Origin: Vombatus ursinus
Taxonomy: Eukaryota; Chordata; Mammalia; Diprotodontia; Vombatidae
Assembly (NCBI RefSeq): GCF_900497805.2
Contig: NW_020954557.1
Coordinates: 35,433,869 to 35,497,868 of the forward strand
Direction: 5' to 3'
DNA length: 64,000 nt
Shown here one piece after another: positions 12,157 to 24,604 of this stretch. The notes beneath the pieces are model-generated. The model did not search any database, was not told where the DNA came from, and saw only the letters and a list, made by a program, of their open reading frames with translations. Within the stretch, counting starts at the first letter, position 1, and each line of letters begins with the position of its first letter. A program made the position numbers and the translations under genes.

Positions 12157-13130
12157 CCTTAAAAAAACAAAACAAAACATGAACTAGTGTCTACCCTGGG
12201 CTCAAGCAACACTTCCTCCCCACCACCCAGCAGATCCCTCAGCAGCAAGGTTGCACTTGCCAACCCAAGTACCTGACCCACAAGGTCATTAATAAATATT
12301 GACTCAAAAATTTTAAGCAAATTCTTGTCAAACAAATTACAGAAAATTTTCTAAGAAATCATGCATTATGACCAAATGGGATAGTTGCAGTAAAAGTATT
12401 TTACATAGCACTCATTTTTGCTAAAACAAAACAAAACAAAACAAAAAAACCTACAGAGTATAGCCACAGAGATTTTTCTTTAATATGCTAAAAAAAAACT
12501 ATCTAAAACTGAAAGCAAACATCATATACAATGTGGATACACTAGAACTTTTTCTAATAAATACAGGAGTAGAGCACTACTATTTGATAGATTTCTATAA
12601 ATGATACTAACAACAAGAAGAGAATATAAACAAATTAGAGGCATAAAGATAGATAAAGAGAAGATAAAACTATCCTTATTTGCTGATGATATGATGGTAA
12701 CACTTGGAAAAGGTAGAGAATCAACGAATACGCTAATTGTGACAATTAACAGCTTCAACAAAGTTGTAAGCTGAAAAACAAACTCCTAAAACTTATAAAT
12801 ATTTCTACATAATAATTTAAAAAAAGAAGCAATAACAGACATTCCAAATAACTACAAAAATACATAAAATATCTGGGGATCAATCTCCCAAAGCTCACAA
12901 AAGATTTGTACAGATTCAATTACAAAGCATTCCTTAAAGATTTAAAGAGCAATCTAAATAGCTGGAAAAATAGTCAGTGCTCATGGCTAGGCCATGCCAA
13001 TATAATAAAACTGGCAAGCCTATCAAACTTAATTTATACTTTTAATCCTATGATAATAAAATCACCAAGTTATAAAAACTCAATAAAATAATAACATAAT
13101 TATTTCTTCAACCCACTATAATTATCAAAC
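11560..13130 (+). mobile_element. diverged L1 fragments (ORF1 and RT domain)
   Basis: At 11560-11840 the sequence resembles L1 ORF1. At 12290-13130 it resembles the ORF2 reverse transcriptase, with an intact FADD box (LFADDMMVTLGK, near 12678) and downstream 'atttgtacagattcaattacaaagc'. The pieces are badly degraded and separated by unrelated or unrecognisable sequence and a CA repeat. Confidence 0.6.
12121..12153 (+). repeat. (CA)n microsatellite
   Basis: About 16 CA units lying between diverged L1 pieces. Confidence 0.97.
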
Positions 13131-13679
13131 ATTTTAAGTCAAAGGGGATGGACTAAGGCTTAAGAAATGCTGAGGTGTTGGCAATTCTTGCACGATAGCT
13201 CCTGGTGATGTGCCAGATGTTGAAAGCCCAAGATAGTCCTGAACAGCCCCACTAAGCCTCCCACCTCTAGACAGACCCCTAATGCCATGCAACTAAAAGA
13301 GGCATTAAAGCCCTGTGACAGCACAGAGTTCCCAAGCACCAGCTGCTATACCATATGTGTCCCTCACCCCAAAGCATTGCTCTATTTCCAGAAATATTGT
13401 CTAAATACTAAAATAAACACTAGTCAACCCAACACAGTGGATGTATTTGTTGTGTGTGCTTGTCAACCATTACACTTTTTTTTCTCTCTGTGAGGCCCTT
13501 TGGATTGCTTCATAGAAGCCTAGAGGTTCATGAAACAGTTTGAGGAGTGCTCATCTTATCCAGCCCTTTCATCTTTTCAATAAGAAAACCCAAAGAGATT
13601 GTGTTTTACCCCAAAATTACACAGTGGCAGTATTTGAACTAGAACCTATACATAAAAAAGTCCCATTTTTCTTAGTCTT

Positions 13680-13780
13680 GCCTCCAGTAATCTTAATTGT
13701 CCTCTTCTGGACTTTGTCTAGCTCTGGTAAGTCCTTCTTGATGTAATGTAAACAAAATTGCATTATAGCCATGGACATCA
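13680..13780 (+). mobile_element. possible CR1/L3 fragment
   Basis: 'cctccagtaatcttaattgtcctcttctggactttgtc' resembles the CR1/L3 segment that encodes the end of ORF2. It is short and weak. Confidence 0.35.
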
Positions 13781-14284
13781 TCTAAGAAACAACTCAAATT
13801 GCTCTATAGTCTCAATAGTGATGTATTTGTCAAATACTAAGCTATTAGTGGTTTGTTAGCTGTTAATGACATCACAGCTATTCTAGTGAAATCAGAACTA
13901 TTTCTCTGAGAATTGTCTGCTTTAGTTCCTTCTGTTTATGTGCTGCTATAGTCCTGCTTTACTAGTTTATTTATCTTACAAACATCTCGGATCACCTGTT
14001 GTTATACACACAAGTCTCTTAACTCCCATTATAAAACAGATGCCCATGAATTAGTAACTTCTCGGTCTAAGAAGTGAACTAGAAAGAATGCCATGTTAAT
14101 AAGAGAACTATGAATTGCATTATTTACAAAATGTTTTAAAGGTACTACATTAACTTCTGTGCCTTTACTCATGCCATTCTCTGAATCTGGAGTGTCCTCC
14201 CCCCAAAAAAACTTATCACTAATCATCTCCTCCAAAATCTGGATTAAAAAAAAAATCAGTAATCTCCTTCAGGATGTCTTTGCA

Positions 14285-14490
14285 GAATATTATGGCACAA
14301 TGGGAAAAGTGCTGAGTTTGGAACCAGAGTATCTGAGTTTGAATTATGCTTCTGTCAATGACTATCTCTGTGACCGTGGGCAAGTCCCTTAACTTCTTCT
14401 GGCCTTCAATGTTCCCTCATCTGTAAAATGAAAGATTAATATTAGAAAGGTTCCTGCCTAAATCTAAATCTATGCTCTAAATCTATGCTC
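14285..14490 (+). mobile_element. MIR-type fragment
   Basis: 'gggaaaagtgctgagtttggaaccag' and 'gggcaagtcccttaacttcttctgg...cctcatctgtaaaatg' form a MIR/CORE-SINE. Confidence 0.7.
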
Positions 14491-14573
14491 CATGATCACT
14501 CCTTTTATAGTCATGGAATTTTAAAACTATAAATTTTAAGATTGGAAATTCTATAATCCAAACCCCTAATTTT

Positions 14574-14728
14574 GTTTTTTTGGTTTTTTTTAAGCAATTG
14601 AGGTTAAGTGACTTGCCCAGGGTCACACAGCTAGTAAGTGTCAAGTGTTTGGTCTGAGGCCAGATTTGAATTCAGGTCCTCCTGACTTCAGGGTCGGTGC
14701 TTTATCTGCAGGACCACCTAGCTTCCCC
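14574..14728 (-). mobile_element. tRNA-derived SINE, minus strand
   Basis: Full-length short SINE (T-rich left end, 'ttaagtgacttgcccagggtcacacagctagtaagtg', right end 'ggaccacctagcttcccc'). It is flanked by 16-bp duplications CCAAACCCCTAATTTT at 14558-14573 and 14729-14744. Confidence 0.93.
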
Positions 14729-14749
14729 CCAAACCCCTAATTTTACCAT

Positions 14750-15460
14750 TTGTGTTTCTACTGTAGTATATGGTTAGCGTTGATTGATATTTCATTTTTA
14801 AAGTTCCTTCGGGTTTATTTCTGCTTATCTTTTCTCCCTAATGACAAGAACTGAATCTACTCACTTTAATATGAAAAAATATCAAGAAAGCAGCAGCAGA
14901 GATAATGCATTAGCCCAAAGTAAGGTCTTCTTCACTATTCTATGATACAGATGTTCATTTGCATATGACCAGCTAGAGAACTTTGGAATTAATAATTGTG
15001 TGATCATGACTCTCAGAACTATTTTGTGATTATTAAATAAATGTACATTGCCTAGATATGGCTTAATTAGCAATGAGGATTTAATTACTTTTTATAAGTT
15101 AGAGTGAAATTTCTCATTGTGAGGACCCTTTCTATAAACATGAAGTTGATCAAAGAAAACACCCCAGAGCTATGTGAAAGAGAGAAGAGTTAGTTGATGT
15201 AAGAGACACTGTATCTATGTCTGCACTACCACATACTACCTGGATGGGAGAGAAGAACTGCAAAGCATAGCTGAAGGTGCAGAACCAGAAATGTTTCTGT
15301 CAATCCTAAAGGAAGGGTCCTGACTTTTCTGAAAGAGTAGAGCACTGTCACAGCTAAGGATTAACTGACCCTGAAACTGGAAGTATTTGAGACTGAAATT
15401 GCCATAAAGGAGCAAGCCCAGCTTAATGGACCCCATAGTTGAGTAGCAGTGGAGCAGTAA
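14750..15460. other. no gene or clear repeat
   Basis: Intergenic AT-rich sequence between a SINE and a CORE-SINE. No repeat family or coding pattern was recognised. Confidence 0.5.
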
Positions 15461-15464
15461 AGTA

Positions 15465-15705
15465 GATGTGGGCAGCTAGATGATGCACTGGGTAGAGTTC
15501 CAGACCAGCAGTCAGGAAGACATCTTCCAGAGTTCAAATATGGTTTCAGACATTTACTAGCTATGTGAGCTTGGGCAAGTCACTTAACCCTTTTGTGCCT
15601 CAGTTTCCTTATCTGTAAAATGAACTGGGGAAGGAAATGGCAAACTACTCCAGTATCTTTGCCAACAAATGGGATCATGAAGAGTCAGACATGACTGAAA
15701 AAGCA
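15465..15705 (+). mobile_element. long marsupial SINE (MAR1-like CORE type)
   Basis: A tRNA-like head at 'gggcagctagatgatgcactggg' is followed by 'tgagcttgggcaagtcacttaaccc', 'ccttatctgtaaaatgaactgggg', 'ctactccagtatctttgcc' and 'gatcatgaagagtcagacatgactg'. Confidence 0.9.
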
Positions 15706-16385
15706 AAGTAGATCAACTCATCCAATTGAGGCAATGTGCTCTGTGGGAACAGAAAGATTATTCAGCATAGGTCTATAACAGTTTAGCTTAGCAACAGAGT
15801 CACCTATCTTATACAGATACTACACCCACTAGGGAACTTTGCAAAGACAATATTCAAGAAAGGGAAAGGATATTTGAAGACTGACTGAAGTTCCAGAACT
15901 GAGCTTCCCAGCTACATGTGCACTCTACACACGTGCCTCACCACCATTGTATTTTAAGCTGGTGTCCATTCTTCCCACAGCCACTGTGTATGTTGATGGG
16001 AGAGTGTGCCCAGCTGTATTGGGTGAAACCTTGTTTATTATTCTTGCTTTTCCTTTTTAATAAATGCTTTGGTTTGAGTTAATAGAGTCATTTTGGTTGA
16101 TCTGTTAATGGGAAGCACATTGACAGGGAAACAGGAATTACATGGTTAGAAGGAATTCTCAACCATAAATGTTACTCCAAATCACAAGTGTATTAGTTAT
16201 AGAAATCACCTCCTCTTGGGGAAACCCAGCATGCCAGAATGGGGGTGAGTCGAGACGAAACGAGTCTAGAGAAAGAGGAGTGGGGAAAGGAAAAAGAAAG
16301 AGGGAAGGAGAGCACAGAAATATGGGGAGGTAGGGGTAGATAGTTCACATCTGAGTTACACTTTTTTCCAGAGATCATAATACAG

Positions 16386-16400
16386 TCACACACAGACACA

Positions 16401-16442
<42 letters not shown>

Positions 16443-16443
16443 C
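16386..16443 (+). repeat. (CA)n microsatellite
   Basis: About 28 CA units with GACA and CACG interruptions. It accounts for the cysteine/valine run in the minus-strand frame at 16193-16450. Confidence 0.97.
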
Positions 16444-16444
16444 C

Positions 16445-17640
16445 TCTCAATGATAGCTAAATGTCCCAATGAATAGGGTGCTGGACTTGGTGTCAGGAAG
16501 ATCTGGGTTTAAATTTTGCCTCAGAAATGTACTATGTGACTCCAGGTTACACCAATTAACTGAGGATATCTCCTAAGGCTCTGTTCTGGGCCCTCTTCTC
16601 TTTTCCCTATATATTATCTTTCTTGGTGATCTAATCAACTTCAATTATCGTCTCTATGTAAATGATTCTCAGATCTACTTATCCAACTCTAATCTCTCTC
16701 CTAACTTCCCATCTCATGTCTATAACAGTCTATTAGATATCTGAAAATGGATGTCTAGTAGACATATCAAATACAAAATGACCAAAACAGCACATATTAT
16801 TATTTTATTATCTTTGCCCCCAAAATCCTCCCCTCTACCCAGATTCCCTATTACTATTGAGGGCAGCACCATCTTCCCAGTCACTCAATTTCAAAACCTT
16901 CATGTCTTTACTTGCTCTTATACCTGATATACAGTATTTTCCCAAATCTTGCCATTTCTACCTTCACAACATTACTCCTATATGTCTCCTTTTCTCCACT
17001 CACATAGCCACCACCCTTGTTTAGGTGCTCATTTCCCCACACCTGAACTACCAAAATAGCCTTTCTAATTGGTCTCCCTACCCTAAATATATCCCCATTC
17101 CAATCATTCTATACTCAGCTACCAAGTTGATCTCCCTAAAGGGAAAGCCTAACCATTTCACCTACCTACTCAAAAAACTAATGGCTCCCTATTACTTTAT
17201 TGTTGTTGATGAGTCCTTTTTGTCATGTCTGATTCTTAATGTTCCCTTTTGGGGTTTTCTTGGCAAAGAAAATTCAATTCAGTAACACAGCCATGTATCA
17301 CCCTCCATTGTCCCATTCCAGGCCTTTTTACTGGTTGTACCCTATATCTGGCTTCCTTCAAGACTCAGTGAAAATCTTACCTTCTGCAAGAAAGCCTTTT
17401 CTAGTATTCTTCTTCTCTCTCTCTGTCACCCCCCCACCTTCTCTTTGAGATTACATCAGATTTACCCTGTGTATCTTACATGTGCATAATTGTCTACCTG
17501 TTGCCTCTCTCATTTGTGAGGGAGCTCCTTGAAGGCAGAAAGTATGTTTTTGCCTTTCTTTGTATCCCCAGTACTTAGCACAGTGCCTAGTACACAGTAA
17601 ATGTTGATTGACTGACTGACTCCAATCACCAAAAGCTTCT
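16445..17640 (+). mobile_element. L2-type LINE with a short SINE fragment at its left
   Basis: At 16445-16560 a SINE-like piece ('gtgctggacttggtgtcaggaagatctggg') precedes an L2 ORF2/3'UTR tract. The L2 tract has 'ctctgttctgggccctcttctctttt', 'gtctagtagacatatcaaa', 'ctcaattggtctcccta'-type blocks and the end 'gcacagtgcctagtacacagtaaatg'. Frames at 17025-17285 and 17451-17816 fall in it and are not genes. Confidence 0.75.
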
Positions 17641-17649
17641 ATGTCCTTA

Positions 17650-19065
17650 AATGATTGCTTTGTGATGAACATATTGCAATTAATTTGTTTACTGGGATTA
17701 TATTTTAGATTGTGCTTTCTTGATAAGATTGTGGGGGTGGGATAGGGAACAACAAGGACTTCCTGATAAGCTTTGGGAAACCCTGTTGTCTCATCAGCAA
17801 TACATTTACAAATCATTTGTTAGGCTGTGTTATGTCTATTGACAGTTTCCATAGATGGTGTGAAAAATATCAGGCAACGGTCTGGAATTTTCTTGCAGTA
17901 CTATGTAGTTCCCAACCCCTTCCTCCACACTCAACACTTGGGAATTACCATTCCAGTCATGATTTTCTCTCTAAAATTTCTAAATGTATGAGTCCTTGGC
18001 TCAAAGCTATGAGCTGAGTGAAGGTCAACATTATACTACACTTTGATTGATATTCCTGTTCCTCAAATCACCACCACACTGAGATGCTTATAGCTCCAAG
18101 CATCTGCTCCCTTCTCTTCCATTTCCTCTTTGACTTACACAATGAAAACTAGGTGCATATTTTTGCAGAATTTGATTATAAAGAACAAGAGTATATTTTA
18201 AAAATACAAAAAGCACACATAATCAGAAGCATATGCAAAAGTAATCTATTCAGAATAATCTTGGTGATTTCTAAAGTTATATGATAATATCTAACTAATT
18301 TCTTCCTGATTCCCACCTAGAAAGATCCATATATTATGAAGTATAACCACAAGGTCAAGAAAGAACACTAACTTTCCTTCCTTTCAAACTCCCACAAAAA
18401 TAGTGTCTTCATTGTACAAACTACTTTGCCCAAGCTTGGTTCCACCCAGTTTGCAGTTTCTTAGATTTAACCAATTACTAAGTGATAAAGATCTGAAACA
18501 AATCCTCAATCAAGAATGGAGAATCAAAAATCATGGAAAGAGTTTCATATTGTGGAATTCCAGTGTGTAGAGTCCTAACAAAATCCCTAACAGGGAATGT
18601 TTTTGGAGGTATATTTCAGATGAGGTTTCCCATTAAATAAAATGGAATAATTACTCTACCCCACTCTCCAATTTACTAGCAAACACAATTCTTTGAAGAT
18701 ATCTAAGTTCATCTATTTCATGTTGGCTATTTATTTTCCCAGTAAGAATGGTGGTTCCTTGTGACCAAATCCTAGGGGTGAATATGATTTGGGACTTGCA
18801 ACTCTATGTCTACTGACAGCCAATAAATTCCACTAAAATTCTTCTAAGGGATTTTAAAGTTTTAACTTTAACTTTTTAACTTCTATTAAGTGTTGTTAAA
18901 CTAACAACTGGGTCTTGATTACAATTCTTATAATGATTTTTGAGTTAGTACAGATGTTTATAAATATTAGATAAAGGGACAGGCTTCCATATCCTCATTC
19001 TTGATCCTTAAATGGAATTTTCAGAAAATATTTATGCATCCATGTATATATTAGATACTTCTGAT
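17650..19065. other. no gene or clear repeat
   Basis: Intergenic sequence without a recognised repeat or coding potential. Short frames such as 17817-18017 have no support. Confidence 0.5.
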
Positions 19066-19069
19066 TCTT

Positions 19070-19450
19070 TAAAGGCCAGCAAATTTATCCTTTTTGCTGT
19101 TCCTTATATATAGCACTCCATTTCTTGTCTCTATTCTTCCGACTGGACCTACATACCTAGCTTGCTCCCCTTCCTCACCTCTGCCTCATAGAATCCTTTA
19201 CTTCAAGAATCAGCTCAATTTTCTCCTTTTCCATGAAGTCTTTTCTCATTCTCCAATCTGCTAGTATGGTCCCTCTCCTTGTATACATTTTGTATTTATT
19301 CCATATATTCTTATACATGTTCATGTTGTTTCCCTCAATAAGATGGAAGCTCCTTAAAAATCAGGGACCTTTTCATTTTGTGTTTTTGTATCTTTAGCAT
19401 GAAGCATAGTAGCTGGTATTATTCTAAACTTAATAAACACTTCTTGAGCT
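19070..19450 (+). mobile_element. L2-type LINE 3' end
   Basis: 'ttcctcacctctgcctcatagaatcc', 'ccatgaagtcttttctcattctcc', 'aagatggaagctccttaaaaatcaggg' and 'aacttaataaacacttcttga' follow the order of the L2 3' end. Confidence 0.75.
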
Positions 19451-19454
19451 ATAC

Positions 19455-20575
19455 ATACACACATACATGCCCATAAACATTTATGCATGTGCATGCATAC
19501 ATATAGATATAATTTAGTATGTAGGCCTCAAGATATCCTTAAATTATCCATTTTAAAGAAATAGACAAACTATATTTTCATTTTTTTCCAAAATAGAAGG
19601 AATTGCTGTGAATGACATGATTGCACAATTTTGGTGTCAGAAAACAGCTTTGCCAACCAAGCTAAAAATGATTGAGGAAGTCTGCCAGGGAGAATTATAA
19701 ATTTGAACTGTGACTCTCTACACCCATACTGAAAAGAAAGCAGAGCCATACAGAACTACAAAATGTTCTCCAGCTAAGGCCTGCAGAAATGAGTAATCAA
19801 AGCAGAGAGAGAGAAAAAGAGAGAGAGAAAGAAGAAAGATTTTATCTGATAAATTCAAACATTCACTCATTTATTCTTTGATTACCTATCTGCCTATCTG
19901 AGGCGGGGTGGGGAATTAGTTTTTGCCTGAAAATACTACTGAATTGCCTCAGTATTCTTATTTGGTTGGCAATACAGCTACAGCGCCTGCTTAACTTCAA
20001 CAGGATGGTGAAGCCCAAGGACATAGAATGTTTTAATGTTTTTTTTTCCACACTAGGTCATCCAGAAAAAAGGGAAAAAAGAACTAAAGAAAAATAGTCT
20101 TATGTTAACATGCCAAATGAATTTTATAAAAGTCTTCCTTGGTTGTTAAAGTCTTTAATCATATGACATCAGAAACTGTCAGTGAGGTTGAAGATCTAAT
20201 GAAGCAGCTAATTGGGCATTCACATTCAAGGAAAAAGTTGTTAATTTCCTTGTGGAGCACCTAGGGGCACCCTTCAATTAATACAAGGGTTCCCCAAGAC
20301 AAACCAGATCATGTTCAAAGTGTTCCATATGTCTACATCCACCAAAACTATGGCTCATAAGTCCCCACTGACATGCTTGATTTTTTAAGTTGGCCAGAAG
20401 ATAGAATTAGTTCAAAGAAAGCATTGGATGAAACAGCTTATTCCGTATGTGCCCCATAAATCTGAGGTACATTCTACCACAAATACACAGACAAGCGGTG
20501 CAAAAGTGGAAATATTTAGGGAACACCGATGGAAAAAAATACACATGAGTAGTAGTTAGGGCAAGGAAGTATGTG
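19455..20575. other. no gene or clear repeat
   Basis: Intergenic sequence. It contains a short GA run (19804-19842) but nothing else recognised. Confidence 0.5.
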
Positions 20576-20592
20576 CATTTGGGTTACTCTTT

Positions 20593-20743
20593 TTTTTTTT
20601 TTTTTAGGCAATTGGGGTTAAGTGACTTGCCCAGGGTCACACAGCTAGTAAGTGTCAAGTGTTTGGTCTGAGGGTGGATTTGAACTCAGGTCCTCCTGTC
20701 TTCAGGGCCGGTGCTCTATCCACTGCGCCACCTAGCTGCCCCC
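20593..20743 (-). mobile_element. tRNA-derived SINE, minus strand, well preserved
   Basis: A full-length, little-diverged short SINE ('ggggttaagtgacttgcccagggtcacacagctagtaagtg', end 'cactgcgccacctagctgcccc'). It is flanked by TGGGTTACTCTTT at 20580-20592 and 20744-20756. The clean copy suggests a relatively recent insertion. Confidence 0.95.
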
Positions 20744-20869
20744 TGGGTTACTCTTTGATGATGTTATTGTGGTATCCTTGGTCTCACATGGCATGTACTG
20801 TTAGGTCTATAGTTTCTTCTAGGCATTTAGAAATGGATTATAGTCTCTATTAGACTGTAGATGCTTATT

Positions 20870-21150
20870 CAGTCAGTCGATAAATATTTATTAAGCACTT
20901 AACTCCATCTCCTGACTATGGGCATTTCACTCACTGGCTATCCCTCATTTTTGGAATGGTATCCCTCCTCATCTCTGACTCCTGGCTTCCCTGGAAGCCT
21001 TTCCCAATCTACCTTAATGCTAGGGCCATCCCTCTGTTGATTATTTCCCATTTATCCTCCATAAAGATTGGTTGTATATAGTTGTTGTTTGCATATTGTC
21101 TCCCCTCACTGGATGGTGACCTGTTCTAGTGCTATTCATTGTCAGGTGGC
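20870..21150 (+). mobile_element. L2-type LINE 3' end, short
   Basis: 'catctctgactcctggcttccctggaagcctttcccaat' and 'tgcatattgtctcccctcactgga' match L2 3' sequence. Confidence 0.6.
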
Positions 21151-21407
21151 TCTACTGGTCCAGTAATAGTGGAGTTTCTCTATGCTTTTAGTTTCCTGCT
21201 TAGATGGAGACTTCAACTGAGGTGCTATTCCTTCCCCTTAAGATAGAGAATGGACTCTGCCATCTCTTTTTAGCTTAAAACCCAGAGGTTTAAGCTCTAA
21301 TTCTTTCAGAAAGGCAGTGCCTACATACACTTAGACTAAGAAAAAAATACTTTAACTACTTTTTTTTCCCTTCCTAGGCTAATCTATCAGCCTTTAGAAT
21401 TTTCTTC

Positions 21408-23832
21408 TAGCTCAGATTCTTAAAATCTAGCCACTGCTCACATTCCTTAAGAACCTATCCAATAGCTCACAAATGTTCAAATTCCTTGAGAGTCTGGCCA
21501 ATATAATCCTTAATAAATCTTGTCTTTGGCTGAAAGAAGGCTTAGGTTGAATTCTTTCAGGCAGGATCCACGTGTTCTGATTTGGGGATCCCAGAACCCC
21601 TAAACCCCTAGATGTCAACATTTTGGTGGCCTGTATGGGGAAACTGCCTAATCCCGAGTTCTTCTCCAGCCAAGACTGGAAGGTATGTAAACCACTCTCC
21701 TCCTTCTTTCTTGCCCTGCAGTTGGGGTCACTTTCCAAGCATCTAGGAAGGCTTGGAGGTGCTTTTCAGGCAGACAGTTAACGAGGCAGTCTCACATTTT
21801 GGCCTGACACTCTCAGGCTCTCGTTCCACTGGTTTGAGGCCATGGATCTGGGTACAACTTCCACAGAATGGAAGACAAGGACAGATGTCCTATCCAGAAG
21901 CATATGCTCAATTCTGTCAATTCTCTGGCACTAGGGAATTGGGAAAACTGCAGGTGCTTTTTGGTTCCCTGAGGCTTACTTACTCCCTTTCCTCTACATC
22001 CCTGAATCCTTCTTCATGGAGGTTACAGGGAAAAGTTAGAACAGCTAAAAACATCTTAGTAGATTCTGAAAGTTTTGTGATTGATCATTAAGGAGTTTTA
22101 AAACACCTCCTTAAAACCCTCGTCACTCCCTTCTCCTACTCCCTTCCCTTGAGTCAAGAGGGTAACTGCTAATCCCTCTCATGGGAGAGGAGAGTTTCAC
22201 CCTCCCCTCCCCTTCCTCTGAATTCACCCTCTACAGCATGGGCCCAACTGGCAATGGCCTTGGGCCCTAGGGCAACCTTTGCCTGGAAGTATCACCCAGG
22301 TTCAGGACATCCTGCTCAAGGTAAAGAAGCTAGCCTCTGAACTTGGGTAAGCTCTTTTAAAGTTGTAGTTTTAACTGTTAATGATGAGGTGTTGATTATC
22401 TGTGTAAAGTAATTTGAAAGTGCATTTTAAAAAACTGAAGTCACCTGATTGGTAATGGATTTGTTTCAAGTTTCAAATTGGTGAACTTTTTTGTATTAGT
22501 TATGTCAAGTAACTTTTCATAATTTGGTTACCACTAAAATAATTTGGCTATTGTTGGTTATTGTCTTAATGTGTAAACTTGCCAAAAAGCTTGTTTGGGT
22601 TTTGTCTTGCTGAGAATTTGCAAGTATATAGAAATAATCTCTACTGATTGGCTTTTTACACCAGGATAAATTTAAATTTAAGATGTAAATCCTGGAAAAG
22701 TTTTTCCTAAGCTGTGATTAGTGAAACTTGCTATTTGAGTTAAAAGCTCCTAGAATTTTATTTTGAGTTGTCTGATGGGTCATAATCCATCAATAATCAA
22801 TAATCCAACATCTAAGAGAAATGCCACAAGCTACTCAGAAAACGTGATACTGATGGGAAATCAGCATTGGGAAAAGCTGAGAGGACAAATTTAGCCTCAG
22901 TCTAATTTTAGCCTTCTGGCTCAGTTTCTCCATTATGTTCCTTTGAAAAGGAATATTACCCATCTGGCTATTCCTGAGTCTGGCTATGAGGTGGATTTGA
23001 TACTGCATGGTTGGAAAACGGAATTATCTGAATCCAAACAGAGCTAAGGATGTTTTATCCTGTTATATCTGGGCCCTGCAGTCTTTTCTGTCAGATTTGT
23101 GTCTTCCAGACTACAGGCTATTCACCTGTAGTTGGTATCAAACAGCAGGTACCAGCCAATGTCTCCCCTTTGTTCCCTGGATGCAGCCTATGCTCAGTTC
23201 CAGTCAACCTCTTCTTTGGGATCCCCTCAAGGCAGGGACAGCTCTATGTCCCTTGCCAGCAGGAAGCAGTTTCAGAAGCCAAGACCTTCACCCCTTACCC
23301 CAAAAGAATTTGGGTCAATTTGTGTGAGAGGGAATGATGAGGATGTGATCTGGACCCCAAAAAGAAAAACCCTGGACTTTCCCACATGGCCAAATCTCTG
23401 GTGTTTGCCTGAGGCTATGGTCCTATCAACTGGTCTTTCATTGTGGTTATGCCCAATTTCCCAGTTCCCTGTTACCCCTAACCTAGCCTAACCCTCCATT
23501 ATTTTACCTCCCTATGGCCCCTGGCCACTTCCCACCCTTAATCCTAGCTAGGCTCCATTCTCCCTTGGTCATGTGGTCCAGGTCCCTGGCATTCTATTAC
23601 CTCACCATCCCCAGCAGACTACTTGGTCACTCCTAGATCTCTCCCACAGTCTTTCTGTATATAAAGGTCCATCTTGTCTCCATTAAGATGCTCAGATTCT
23701 TAAAATCTAGCCACTGCTAAGATTCTTAAGAACCTAGCCAATAGCTCACAAATGTTTAGATTCCTTAAGAGTCTGGCCAATATGGTGGATCCTTAATAAA
23801 CCTTGTCTTTGGCTGGAAAAAAATAAATAAAA
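21408..23832 (+). mobile_element. ERV fossil, internally deleted, with mRNA-like ends
   Basis: Parts in order are R-U5 (21408-~21620), a primer-binding site complementary to tRNA-Ile (TGGTGGCC...GGGGA, 21624-21641), ~1.7 kb of internal sequence, then U3 from about 23335, a TATA box (TATATAAA, 23658-23665), R from ~23690, AATAAA at 23795-23800, and a short A-rich tail (23817-23832). U3 is absent at the left and U5 at the right. A 13-bp direct repeat flanks it (21395-21407 and 23833-23845). The primer site suggests an ERV-I-like class I family. It is old and broken, far shorter than a provirus. The two R copies differ at roughly 6% of positions. Confidence 0.75.
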
Positions 23833-24129
23833 TAGAATTTTCTTCAAGTGATCATACTTCCATACATTCTTTATTTAAAACCCTTAATTTTTATTACATA
23901 AATATGGCCAGTGGCAGGCTTTTCTAGACTTTCAGCCATACCCAATGTTTGTAAGTCCTTTACTAATTAAAGATCAACTGTGTATACCACGTACCTTTTA
24001 TAAAGGTTAATTGGGAAAAGCTTGTGGTAGTGAAAATAGTGGTAGGTATGGAGTAAAAGGGAGGGCATTCTACTCCCGGTTCTTCCACTAAGAAATTGTG
24101 TGACCTCAGAGATCCTCATGTGTAAATTA

Positions 24130-24600
24130 GGAATAAAAATATTCACACTAATCAATTCTATTCAATAAATATTTGTTAGACATCTGTAACGTGCAAAGTA
24201 CTATGCTAGCCTCTAGAAATGCAAAAACAAAGATGAAATAAATCTTCCTTCCTCTCAAAAAACCTTACAATCTGTGCACAGGTAAATAAACAATGTAATT
24301 TGAAAAAGGCTACAAAGCTAATAATTGAGGGAATCATCAAAGGTTTTATGAAGGAGGTGTTACCCAACTTTAGCTGTGAAGGAACATAAGGATTCTGGGA
24401 GTAAGAAATGAGGAGAGATTCCAGGCTTGAGGGAAAGCCCACATAAAACCAAAAGCAGGAGATAAATTGTAGAGTTTGAGGGAACATCCAGTAGTCCTGA
24501 TTAGCTAGAACATGAAGTGTGTGAAAGAGAGTAATATAAAATAAGGCTGGAAAATACATTGGTGCCCAGTCATGGACAGCCTGAAATTGTAGGTGAAGGT
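24130..24600 (-). mobile_element. L2-type LINE, minus strand
   Basis: 'caataaatatttgttagacatctg' at the left, then 'tgaaggaacataaggattctgggag' and 'aataaggctggaaaatacattgg', in the order of an antisense L2 3' region. Confidence 0.65.
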
Positions 24601-24604
24601 AAAA

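Noticed and set aside
17451-17816. 121-codon minus-strand frame
   Set aside because: It overlaps an L2 3' end and adjoining non-coding sequence, with no recognisable domain.
23007-23491. Three overlapping frames in the ERV interior and LTR
   Set aside because: They belong to the decayed ERV fossil and are not treated as genes.
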